NCBI GenBank assembly: GCA_963699055.1
Contig: CAVOTA010000002.1
Coordinates: forward strand, 496,001 to 560,000
DNA: 64,000 nt
Source: Bog-756 sp963699055
Lineage (GTDB): Bacteria > Actinomycetota > Acidimicrobiia > Acidimicrobiales > RAAP-2
Direction: 5' to 3'
The position numbers were made by a program, and so were the translations under genes. Below, piece after piece: positions 7,955 through 14,951 of the stretch (position 1 is its first letter; each line of letters starts with the position of its first letter). Below the pieces are notes generated by a model, which had not been told where the DNA came from, searched no databases, and saw nothing but the letters and a program-made list of their open reading frames with translations.

Positions 7955-8929
7955 CTACTCGAGGACGGGGGAACCGGCCCCGAGGGTCGCGGTCGGCGGC
8001 CCACGGCGCTCCTCGTCGCCACCGGCGTCGTCGGTGCCGTCGTCGCCCAGGGTGTCGACGCCGGCCCGCCACGGACGCACGTAGGCCAGGTAGAACACGG
8101 CGGCACCGAGCAGCGTGGCGCACAGCACCCAGCCGAGCGCGGTCGTGCCGAGTCCCGCGTACTTGAGTCCCGACGCGAAGATCACGAACGTGATGGCCGG
8201 GCGGATGTACTTGTCCGGCGCCCGCGACGACAGCCAGGCGCCCACGAACACCGCCGGGACGCTCCCGATGATGATCGAGGTGGTCACCGAGAACTCGACG
8301 TGGCCGAAGGCCAGGGCGCCCAGGGCGGCGGCCATGGTCAGGGGCACCGCCTGGGTGAGGTCGGTCCCGACCAGCTGGTTGGCCCCCAGCGCCGGGTACA
8401 GGAACAGGAGCAGCACGATCATCAGCGAACCGGATCCGACCGAGGTCATCCCGACGATGAGGCCGCCGACCATGCCGATGAGCACGGTCGGCACCGGTCG
8501 GATGTCGAGGGCGTGGATGACGCCCTTCCGCGTCTGGCCACTGCGCCGGTCGAGGAAGTAGCGCAGCACCATGGCGGCCGCCCCGACCAGCAGGGCGGCC
8601 CCGAGGGCCCGCTCGATGTTCGCCTCCGATGCCTTGGCATGACCCATCAGGTGCAGGAGGTAGGCACCCAGGAAGGCCATCGGCACCGACCCGAGCACCA
8701 TCCACCCCACCAGTCGGAAATTGACGGTCTTCTTGGCGATGTGGACGCCGGCGCCGATCGGCCGCATGAAGACGGCGGCGACCAGGTCGCTCGAGATGGC
8801 CGACGAGGGCTTCACCCCGAACAGCAGGATCAGCATGGGCGTCATCAGGGCGCCGCCGCCGGCGCCGGTCAGGCCCACCAGGAAGCCCACGACGGCGCTC
8901 CCCAGGACGATGTACGGATCGATGTTCAC
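7955..8929 (-). CDS. TauE/SafE-family sulfite/organosulfonate exporter
   Basis: A 324-residue membrane protein with eight or nine hydrophobic segments. The N-terminal GSAVVGFLVGLTGAGGGALM is the hallmark of the TauE/SafE (DUF81) family, and the second half repeats the pattern as GMVGGLIVGMTSVGSGSLMI. Members export sulfite, sulfoacetate or related anions. The long loop with DRRSGQTRKGV separates the halves. Together with the YeiH-type protein nearby it suggests sulfur-anion efflux, although the two genes are not in one operon. The ATG at 8929 is preceded by AAGGGAAGGGG, a good ribosome site. A promoter with a palindrome lies just upstream. Confidence 0.87.
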   Translation of the reverse strand: MNIDPYIVLGSAVVGFLVGLTGAGGGALMTPMLILLFGVKPSSAISSDLVAAVFMRPIGAGVHIAKKTVNFRLVGWMVLGSVPMAFLGAYLLHLMGHAKASEANIERALGAALLVGAAAMVLRYFLDRRSGQTRKGVIHALDIRPVPTVLIGMVGGLIVGMTSVGSGSLMIVLLLFLYPALGANQLVGTDLTQAVPLTMAAALGALAFGHVEFSVTTSIIIGSVPAVFVGAWLSSRAPDKYIRPAITFVIFASGLKYAGLGTTALGWVLCATLLGAAVFYLAYVRPWRAGVDTLGDDGTDDAGGDEERRGPPTATLGAGSPVLE

Positions 8930-8957
8930 GTGTTGCCCCTTCCCTTATCCCATAGAC

Positions 8958-8988
8958 ACTGTAGGTTCCATAGGTTGACGTGGTCAAC
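8958..8988 (-). promoter_or_regulatory. Promoter with overlapping operator for the TauE/SafE gene
   Basis: On the minus strand TTGACC (8987-8982) and TACAGT (8963-8958) are 18 bases apart, a good sigma70 match. The -35 box is embedded in the perfect inverted repeat GTTGACGTGGTCAAC (8974-8988). Two copies of CTATGG, 18 bases apart start to start, bracket the -10 region. This arrangement suggests repression. The Rrf2 gene at 9725 is one possible regulator, but I have no direct evidence. Confidence 0.55.
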
Positions 8989-9133
8989 GGGTCGCGGCCG
9001 GAAATCCGACCCGCACCGGTCGCCCACGCCTGGAGCAACCCGGTCGCAACCGTCGACCGGTGCGGCACGGGGCCGCGGCTACCTTGAGGACCGACGGGCC
9101 GGGCCTGGCCGGCCCCGGACCGGGGAGGTGGCC

Positions 9134-9697
9134 GTGGACCTGGTGGATCCGGTGGACGACGTGGTCCGCGTGTTCGCCGCCCACGGGGACGACCACCACG
9201 GCGAGGTGATCGACCAGCGTCGCCACGCCCTCCAGTGCGCCGCCCTGGCCGTGGCGGACGGTGCGGACGACCCACTGGTGGCCGCCGCCCTCCTCCACGA
9301 CATCGGCCACCTGGTCGCCTCCCCGGACGGCGCCGTCCGGGTCGACCTCGCCACCGACGACGACCGTCACGAGGCGGTGGGCGCCCGCTGGGTCGCCACC
9401 CGGTTCGGACCCGTCGTCGCCCGTCCCGTCGCCCTGCACGTGCTGGCCAAGCGCTACCGGTGCGCGGTGGACCCCGGCTACGCCGCCGGCCTCTCCCCCA
9501 CCTCGACGGCCACCCTGCAGGCCCAGGGCGGTCCGCTGTCCCACGACGAGGTGGCCCGGTTCGTGGCCCACGCCGGCGCCGCCGATGCGCTCCGATTGCG
9601 GGACTGGGACGAGGCGGCCAAGGACCCGACGTGCACCACCGTGGGGATCGAGGCCTTCATCCCCGTACTTCGGCGCCTCGCCCACGCCGGGGGCTGA
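9134..9697 (+). CDS. PhnZ-like HD-domain phosphonate oxygenase
   Basis: A 187-residue HD-domain protein that matches the phosphonate-degradation HD oxygenase family (PhnZ cleaves 2-amino-1-hydroxyethylphosphonate using a mixed-valent di-iron centre). Metal ligands fall where expected: His31 (RRHALQ), His55-Asp56 (LLHDIGHL), His79 (DDRHE), His102 (ALHVLAKRY) and Asp159 (LRDWDEAAK). Its length equals that of the family. The GTG at 9134 sits five bases after GGGGAGG. The GTG at 9128 is also possible but overlaps that site. No PhnY partner or phosphonate transporter is adjacent, so it could act on another substrate. The next gene (Rrf2) is convergent. Confidence 0.82.
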   Translation: MDLVDPVDDVVRVFAAHGDDHHGEVIDQRRHALQCAALAVADGADDPLVAAALLHDIGHLVASPDGAVRVDLATDDDRHEAVGARWVATRFGPVVARPVALHVLAKRYRCAVDPGYAAGLSPTSTATLQAQGGPLSHDEVARFVAHAGAADALRLRDWDEAAKDPTCTTVGIEAFIPVLRRLAHAGG

Positions 9698-9724
9698 CCC
9701 CGGCGGTCGTCAGCCGTCGACGGC

Positions 9725-10177
9725 TCAGCGCGACTCCCAGGCCCCGGGTTCGGTCGTCAGGCGGGCGACCGTCTCGGGCAACTCGCCCGAGACGATGTCG
9801 GCGATGCTGACCTCTTCGAGGACGGACCGCAGGCTGGCCCGCACGGCCACCCAGACCGCCTGGAGGTGCTCGGCGGCCCCGACGTACTCGGCCGCCTCGG
9901 GACGCAGCCCCCGGATCTCGGCCAGCGGACCGTCGAGGGGACGGATCACGTCGGCCACGGTGATCCCGTCGGCCGGGCGGGCCAGCCGGTAGCCGCCGTC
10001 CGGACCCCGCTGGCTCGTGAGCAGACCGGCCCGGCGCATGTCGTTCAGGATGCTCTCCAGGAATTTGGCCGGTAGCCCCTGGGACTGGGCCAACGACTCC
10101 GAGGTCAGCGGGGTGTCCGACGCGGCGAGCGTGCACAGGGCCCGGACGGCGTAGTCGACCTTGGCGGAGATGTACAT
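9725..10177 (-). CDS. Rrf2-family transcriptional regulator lacking cluster cysteines
   Basis: A 150-residue winged-HTH protein beginning MYISAKVDYAVRALCTLA, with the Rrf2 signature GLPAKFLESILNDMRRAGL and RGPDGGYRLARPADGITV. In IscR, NsrR and RsrR the segment around residues 90-110 carries Cys ligands for an iron-sulfur cluster. Here that stretch (LRPEAAEYVGAAEHLQAVW) has none; the only Cys is at position 15 in the first helix. It therefore probably senses something other than through a cluster, as CymR-type members do through protein partners. It ends 27 bases from the convergent PhnZ-like gene. Targets are unknown. Confidence 0.88.
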   Translation of the reverse strand: MYISAKVDYAVRALCTLAASDTPLTSESLAQSQGLPAKFLESILNDMRRAGLLTSQRGPDGGYRLARPADGITVADVIRPLDGPLAEIRGLRPEAAEYVGAAEHLQAVWVAVRASLRSVLEEVSIADIVSGELPETVARLTTEPGAWESR

Positions 10178-10327
10178 GAGGTCGATTCTTCCAGATGGGG
10201 GGAGTTCCGTCGGCGACGGGCCGGATCACCCGCACCACCTGGTGCCTCCGCCGGGCGGCCGGCACCGCTAGCGTGCGACGGACGTAGTGTCGGGCCCGTG
10301 CCCGTCGCAGGATACGAAGGAGGGCCC

Positions 10328-11194
10328 GTGCCCCGCACTCCGGCCAACGGCATCGAGCTCACCTACGAGACCCACGGGGACCCCGCCGGACCGCCGCTCC
10401 TCGCCATCCACGGCCTCGGTGCCCAGATGACCGACTGGCGGCCCGAGATCGTCGAGGCCCTGGTGGACGAAGGTTTCCACGTGGTGACCTTCGACAACCG
10501 GGACCAGGGCGAGTCGACCTGGCTCGACGACACCGGCGACCCCGACGTCACGGAGCTGCTCGGCGACGGTACGGCGTCGGTCCCCTACCTGGTCGCCGAC
10601 ATGGCCACCGACGCCGCCGGGCTGCTCGACGCCCTCGGCATCGGGCAGGCGTACGTGCTCGGCGTGTCGATGGGCGGCATGATCGCCCAGCAGTTCGTGA
10701 TCGACCACCCCCACCGGGCCACCGCCCTGACGTCGATCATGTCCACCCCCGACCCGCGGCTGGCACCGCCGACGCCCGAAGCCTCGGCCGCCCTCCTGGT
10801 CGAGCCGGCCACCGAGCGCGCCGCGGCCATCGAGCAGTCGGTCGCCGGATCCCGGGTGATCTCGTCCCCGGGCTTCCCCTTCGACGAGCCCGGTGTGCGC
10901 CGCCGCGCCGCCCGCCACTTCGACCGGGGCCACCACCCGGCCGGGACGGCCCGGCAGCTGGCCGCCATCCTGGCCTCGCCCGACCGCACCGAGGGGCTCG
11001 GCCGGGTCGACGTCCCCACCCTCGTGCTCCACGGGGCCGACGACCCCCTGGTCACCCTGCCCGGGGGCCAGGCCACGGCGGCGGCCGTGCCCGGGGCCGA
11101 GCTGTGGGTGGTCGACGGGATGGGTCACGACATCCCGGTCGAGATCGTGCCCGAGCTGGCGGCCCGTCAGGCGGCACTGCGCACCGCCCGCTGA
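10328..11194 (+). CDS. Alpha/beta hydrolase
   Basis: A 288-residue single-domain alpha/beta hydrolase of the esterase type, often annotated near aclacinomycin methylesterases. It has the oxyanion-loop motif AIHGLGAQMTDW, the FDNRDQGEST strand, the nucleophile elbow GVSMGGM, the acid in HGADDPLV and the catalytic His in GMGHDI. The GTG at 10328 is chosen because GAAGGAGG stands six bases before it. The in-frame GTG at 10298 has no such site. It begins 150 bases from the divergent Rrf2 gene. The substrate cannot be read from the sequence. Confidence 0.88.
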   Translation: MPRTPANGIELTYETHGDPAGPPLLAIHGLGAQMTDWRPEIVEALVDEGFHVVTFDNRDQGESTWLDDTGDPDVTELLGDGTASVPYLVADMATDAAGLLDALGIGQAYVLGVSMGGMIAQQFVIDHPHRATALTSIMSTPDPRLAPPTPEASAALLVEPATERAAAIEQSVAGSRVISSPGFPFDEPGVRRRAARHFDRGHHPAGTARQLAAILASPDRTEGLGRVDVPTLVLHGADDPLVTLPGGQATAAAVPGAELWVVDGMGHDIPVEIVPELAARQAALRTAR

Positions 11195-11232
11195 GGCACG
11201 CAGGGGCGTCCCCGCCGGGGCGCCGACGGTGA

Positions 11233-11251
11233 CCACCGGCTGGGCCGGTGG
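11233..11251. terminator. Hairpin terminator between convergent genes
   Basis: CCACCGGC (11233-11240) pairs perfectly with GCCGGTGG (11244-11251) around a TGG loop, and the pairing extends imperfectly outward. It is placed between the ends of the hydrolase and the phosphotriesterase-family gene. Confidence 0.6.
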
Positions 11252-11262
11252 CGGTCGTCGGT

Positions 11263-12243
11263 TCAGCGCTCCTCGAAGATGCGCCGCGGATTGTCGACCA
11301 GCATCGCCGTGATCTGGTCCTCGGTGACCCCGTGCGTGCGCAGGTAGGGCAGGACGTCCTGTTCGATGTGCAGGTAGTGCCACTGGGGCAGGAACGCCAG
11401 GACGTCGGGATCGACCCAGTCGATGTAGCAGGCGGCGTCGTGGGCGAGCACCATCCGCTCGGCGTAGCCACGACGGCACAGCTCGACGACGATGTCCGCC
11501 CGTTCCTCGAAGGTCGTGCCGAGGGTGATGCCGAACCGGTCCATGCCGAGCCAGAAGCCCGAGTCGGCCAGCGTCGCCAGGTGGTCGGCATCGGTCGAGT
11601 CGCCGCTGTGGCCGAGCACCACCCGTCCCGGGTCCACACCCTCCTCGCCGAGCACCCGCTGCACGTTCAGCCCCTGGCGGCTGGCCGGGTGGGTGTGGAC
11701 GGTGATCGGGCAGCCCGTCACCAGATGGGTCCGTGCGACGGCCCGCATGACCCGCTCCACGCCGGGGGTGAGTCCCGGCTCGTCGATGGCGCACTTGAGC
11801 ATGCCCGCCTTGACCCCGGTGCCGGCGATGCCGTCGGTGATGTCGCCCACGAACAGGGGGACCATCGGCTCGGGCTCGTCCTTGCCCAGCAGTGTCCGGA
11901 CGGCCGGGGTGCGATGGTGGAAGAAGAACGGTGCGTCGTGGTAGGTGTAGCAACCGGTCGCCACCACGATGTTGAGGTCGGGCACCCGTCCGGCCACCTG
12001 CTGGATGCGGGGGATGTAGCGGCCGAGCCCGATCACCGTCGGGTCCACGATGGTGCGCACGCCCGAAGCCGCCAGGGCCGACAGCTTGGCCACGGCGTCG
12101 TCCACCCGGGCCGCCTCGTCACCCCACTCGTCGGGGTAGTTCTGCTGCACGTCCGTCGACAGCACGAAGATGTGCTCGTGCATATAGGTCCGTCCCAGGT
12201 CGGCGGTGTCGACGGGCCCTCGCACGGTCTCGACGGTGGGCAT
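11263..12243 (-). CDS. Phosphotriesterase-family metal-dependent hydrolase
   Basis: A 326-residue amidohydrolase-fold protein of the phosphotriesterase/lactonase family. Metal ligands are visible as His-x-His in RTYMHEHIF, a candidate carbamylated Lys in KAGMLKCAID, His in ITVHTHP and LGHSGD, and Asp in LAHDAACYID. Family members hydrolyse lactones (quorum-sensing lactonases) or organophosphates. Sequence context such as GVTEDQITAMLVDNPRRIF at the C-terminus is typical. The ATG at 12243 is preceded by GAGGAGGAG, an excellent ribosome site. It follows the coiled-coil gene at 12320-13096 by 76 bases on the same strand, so it may be at the distal end of the transporter block or separately transcribed. 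Confidence 0.87.
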   Translation of the reverse strand: MPTVETVRGPVDTADLGRTYMHEHIFVLSTDVQQNYPDEWGDEAARVDDAVAKLSALAASGVRTIVDPTVIGLGRYIPRIQQVAGRVPDLNIVVATGCYTYHDAPFFFHHRTPAVRTLLGKDEPEPMVPLFVGDITDGIAGTGVKAGMLKCAIDEPGLTPGVERVMRAVARTHLVTGCPITVHTHPASRQGLNVQRVLGEEGVDPGRVVLGHSGDSTDADHLATLADSGFWLGMDRFGITLGTTFEERADIVVELCRRGYAERMVLAHDAACYIDWVDPDVLAFLPQWHYLHIEQDVLPYLRTHGVTEDQITAMLVDNPRRIFEER

Positions 12244-12319
12244 GGCTCCTCCTCGGTGGTGCCGCACGGACGTCGGCGCCCGCCTGCGGTGGGATGGTAC
12301 CCGTGCCCGGCGGCGGTAC

Positions 12320-13096
12320 CTAGCCGAACTTCAGGAGGAGCAGGGCCACCACGACCACGGCCACCCCCACCTTCCAGATCCAGTGCGAGGTGAGGAGCCG
12401 GGTGACCCCGGACGGCTCGTCGGTGACGACGCCGACCGGGGCGGGTCCCGGCACGGCCGGTCCCACCGGTGGGGCCGACCGGGACGGCCTCCGGTCCACC
12501 GTGGTGCGCGGCGGGTCGGTGGACACCGGGCCGGTGGCGACGGGCGTCCGGTCGGGTGGGACGAGGACCTTCACCTCGTCGGCGGCCAGGAGCCCCAGCG
12601 CCGGGTGGGCCCGCACCCGTGACTCGGCGGCGTCCGCATCGGCCGTGGCCTCGTCCAACTCGATCCGCAGCGCATCGAGCACCTGCTCGTTGCGGTCGAA
12701 CAGCGTCCGCACCACCTCGCCGGGAAGCACGTCGTCGGCCCCACCGGTCCCGACCGGGCCCTGGACCAGCTCGGCGCCGGCGTCAGACATCGGGACCCAC
12801 CGGCACGGTCGGTGGCGCGCCGGTCCGGTCGGCCGCGCCGCCCGGCTCGCCGCGCTCCCCGCCCCACCGTCCGGGACCGACGGCGTCGACGGACGGCCGG
12901 TCGGGGTGGCGACCGACGGCACGGAGCCCACCGTGTCGAGTCGTTCGAGGAAGCGGTCGGCCGAGTCGCGTCGGCGCTGCTGTTCCGCGATGGCCAGCTC
13001 CAGCCGGGTCCGCTCCTCGGCCACGGCGCGCAGGTAGGCCTCCACCGAGGCACGCGTGTAGGCGTCGGCGGTCAGCCGCTCACTGGCTCGGGCCAT
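12320..13096 (-). CDS. Tail-anchored coiled-coil protein downstream of pstB (unknown family)
   Basis: I do not recognise this 258-residue protein. Residues 1-55 are strongly charged and helical (SVEAYLRAVAEERTRLELAI, then AEQQRRRDSADRFLERLDT) and look like a coiled coil. A Pro/Gly/Ala-rich linker follows, then a second helix around ELVQ...VVRTLFDRNEQVLDALRIEL, another Pro-rich stretch, and a single C-terminal membrane segment WKVGVAVVVVALLLLKFG with almost nothing after it. That order suggests a cytoplasmic protein anchored by its tail. It starts 15 bases after the pstB stop, the place where many Pst operons carry phoU, but it is not PhoU-like. The ATG at 13096 is preferred over 13102, though either is possible. 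Confidence 0.65.
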   Translation of the reverse strand: MARASERLTADAYTRASVEAYLRAVAEERTRLELAIAEQQRRRDSADRFLERLDTVGSVPSVATPTGRPSTPSVPDGGAGSAASRAARPTGPARHRPCRWVPMSDAGAELVQGPVGTGGADDVLPGEVVRTLFDRNEQVLDALRIELDEATADADAAESRVRAHPALGLLAADEVKVLVPPDRTPVATGPVSTDPPRTTVDRRPSRSAPPVGPAVPGPAPVGVVTDEPSGVTRLLTSHWIWKVGVAVVVVALLLLKFG

Positions 13097-13111
13097 GAAC
13101 ATCGACCCTAC

Positions 13112-13936
13112 TCAGCCGAACCGCCCGTGGACATAGTCCAGGGTCCTCGGGTCCTGCGGCGAGTCGAACATGGCGTCGGTCGGACCGTGCTCGATGATGT
13201 AGCCGGGAGCACCCTGTTCGGCCAGGAAGAACGCCGTGTAGTCCGACACCCGGTGGGCCTGCTGCATGTTGTGGGTGACGATGACGATGGTGACCTCGTC
13301 GCGGAGCTCCTCGATGGTCGCCTCGATCCGCCGCGTCGACGTGGGGTCGAGCGCCGAGCAGGGCTCGTCCATCAGGAGGACCCGCGGCTGGATGGCCAGC
13401 GCCCGGGCGATGCACAACCGCTGCTGCTGCCCACCGGAGAGCGCGCCGCCGGGCTGGCGCAGGCGGTTCTCGACCTCGGTCCACAGTCCGGCCTTCACCA
13501 GGCAGTCGTGCACGATGCCGTCGCGCTCGTCGGGTCCCTTGCGGGTGCCGGTCAGCGCCAGTCCGGCGAGCACGTTGTCGTAGATCGACATGGCCGGGAA
13601 CGGGTTGGGCTTCTGGAACACCATCCCGATGTGGCGACGCGCCTCGGTCAGCTTGCGGCCGGGCTCGTAGATGTCCTGGCCGTCGAGGAGCACCTCGCCG
13701 GCCAGCGACGCCGATGCCACCAGCTCGTGCATCCGGTTGAGGATCCGCAGGAAGGTGGACTTGCCGCACCCGGACGGTCCGATGAGTGCCGTCACCCGGC
13801 GGGCCTCCATGGTGAGCGACACCCGGTCGAGCACCTGGTGCTCCCCGAACCACGCCGAGATGTCGTGGGCGACCAGCTCGGCGGCGCCGGGTCCGGCGTC
13901 GGTGGTGGGTGCGAAGGCGGTGGTGTCGAGCGGCAT
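13112..13936 (-). CDS. pstB: Phosphate ABC transporter ATP-binding protein PstB
   Basis: A 274-residue ABC ATPase with the PstB pattern: Walker A GPSGCGKST (53-61), FLRILNRMHEL, the Q-loop MVFQKPNPFPAMSIYDNV, signature LSGGQQQRL (166-174), Walker B VLLMDEPCSALDP (186-198) and the switch His in VIVTHNMQQAHRVSD. It powers uptake through PstC and PstA. The ATG at 13936 has GAGGGAT upstream; the ATG at 13969 does not. It is separated from pstC, pstA and pstS by three surface-protein genes, unlike the compact pstSCAB order, but all are on one strand with short gaps, which argues for one transcription unit. Confidence 0.95.
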   Translation of the reverse strand: MPLDTTAFAPTTDAGPGAAELVAHDISAWFGEHQVLDRVSLTMEARRVTALIGPSGCGKSTFLRILNRMHELVASASLAGEVLLDGQDIYEPGRKLTEARRHIGMVFQKPNPFPAMSIYDNVLAGLALTGTRKGPDERDGIVHDCLVKAGLWTEVENRLRQPGGALSGGQQQRLCIARALAIQPRVLLMDEPCSALDPTSTRRIEATIEELRDEVTIVIVTHNMQQAHRVSDYTAFFLAEQGAPGYIIEHGPTDAMFDSPQDPRTLDYVHGRFG

Positions 13937-13982
13937 GTCATCCCTCGTTCGTGTGGTGGTCGGTGTCATGTCGGTTCCCGGG

Positions 13983-14951
13983 TCACGTCAGGTTGGGCAG
14001 CAGTCGGGCCACCTGGTCGGCGATGAAGGTCCACACCAGCAGCATCGGCGCCGCGAACACGATCCATGTCTGTGCCCTGCCCCAGCGCCGCCAGGACCAC
14101 ACGGCGCCGACCAGAAGTACGGCGAGCGCCTCGAGCCACAGGAACAGCTCCCACAGCGTGCTGGTGTCGACCGCCAGGGGCTGCTCGCCGGGCAGGAGCT
14201 GCACGTCGGGGGCTGCGGCCGCGGCCAGCGGAGCGCCGACCTTGTCGGCGTCGACCCACACCACCCCGGACGGTGCGTAGGCGGGCCCGGACGCCGTGCC
14301 GAGGGTCAGCCGTGCCGTGCCCGCCCGGGTGGCCGGCACCTTGGCGCCGGCGGGCCGCACCCGCACCACCCGGAACCGGGACGTGCCCACCTGGGTGGTC
14401 ACCACGATGAGCTGACCCCGGCGGAGCTGGGCGATGCGCCCGAAGGGACCGCCGTAGGCGGCGGCACGGCCGAGCACGACACTGGTCCCGGCGCCGCCCG
14501 GGAACACCGTGTCGCGGAAGTGGCCCGGACCCTTGGCCAGGACGTCCGATGTCGTCCCCTCGAGGACCACGGCGTGGACCCCCAGCGACGGGATGGTGAG
14601 CAGTGCGATCGGCGTGCCCAGCGGCAGCAGGTGGTGGTCGGCGCCGATCGGACCGAGCGGGGCCGTGCCGAGTGCCACCTGGGTCCGGAACGAGTTGAGC
14701 AGCGACACCTGGGCCGACCGGTACTCCAACGGGCTGAGCACGGCCAGCTGCACGACGATGCCGATCGACAGGACGGCGAGCACGATCAGTGCGGCGCGGG
14801 CGATGGGGCGGACCGACGCGCGGGCCGGGACCCTACCTGGGTCCGCGTCGGGTCGCGTCGGCTCCTCCCGCCCGTCCGTCCCGGCGTTCCGCGGGGTCGG
14901 GGCGGGGACGAGGAGCAGCTCCCGATCGATCGCCGTCTGGGTCAGGGTCAC
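13983..14951 (-). CDS. Catalytically degenerate class E-like sortase (pseudo-sortase)
   Basis: A 322-residue membrane protein: cytoplasmic N-terminus, membrane segment about 50-70, an extracellular sortase-like domain about 110-235, then two more hydrophobic segments (268-285, 296-315). The stretch IPSLGVHAVVLEGTTSDVLA, then KGPGHFRDTVFPGGAGTSVV, closely follows actinobacterial class E sortases. The catalytic positions are changed: the GHRTTYG motif reads GRAAAYG (His replaced by Arg162), TLTTC reads TLGTA (Cys replaced by Ala220), and the Arg of the following RLVV strand is absent (SGVVW, 228-232). It should not be an active transpeptidase. Its GTG overlaps the stop of the upstream LAYTG protein as GTGA, so the two are translationally coupled. 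Confidence 0.85.
   Translation of the reverse strand: MTLTQTAIDRELLLVPAPTPRNAGTDGREEPTRPDADPGRVPARASVRPIARAALIVLAVLSIGIVVQLAVLSPLEYRSAQVSLLNSFRTQVALGTAPLGPIGADHHLLPLGTPIALLTIPSLGVHAVVLEGTTSDVLAKGPGHFRDTVFPGGAGTSVVLGRAAAYGGPFGRIAQLRRGQLIVVTTQVGTSRFRVVRVRPAGAKVPATRAGTARLTLGTASGPAYAPSGVVWVDADKVGAPLAAAAAPDVQLLPGEQPLAVDTSTLWELFLWLEALAVLLVGAVWSWRRWGRAQTWIVFAAPMLLVWTFIADQVARLLPNLT

Noticed and set aside
7766..9133. N-terminal extension of the PhnZ-like protein (open frame from 7766)
   Set aside because: The extension runs antisense through the whole TauE/SafE gene and has no homology; a ribosome site fits the start at 9134.
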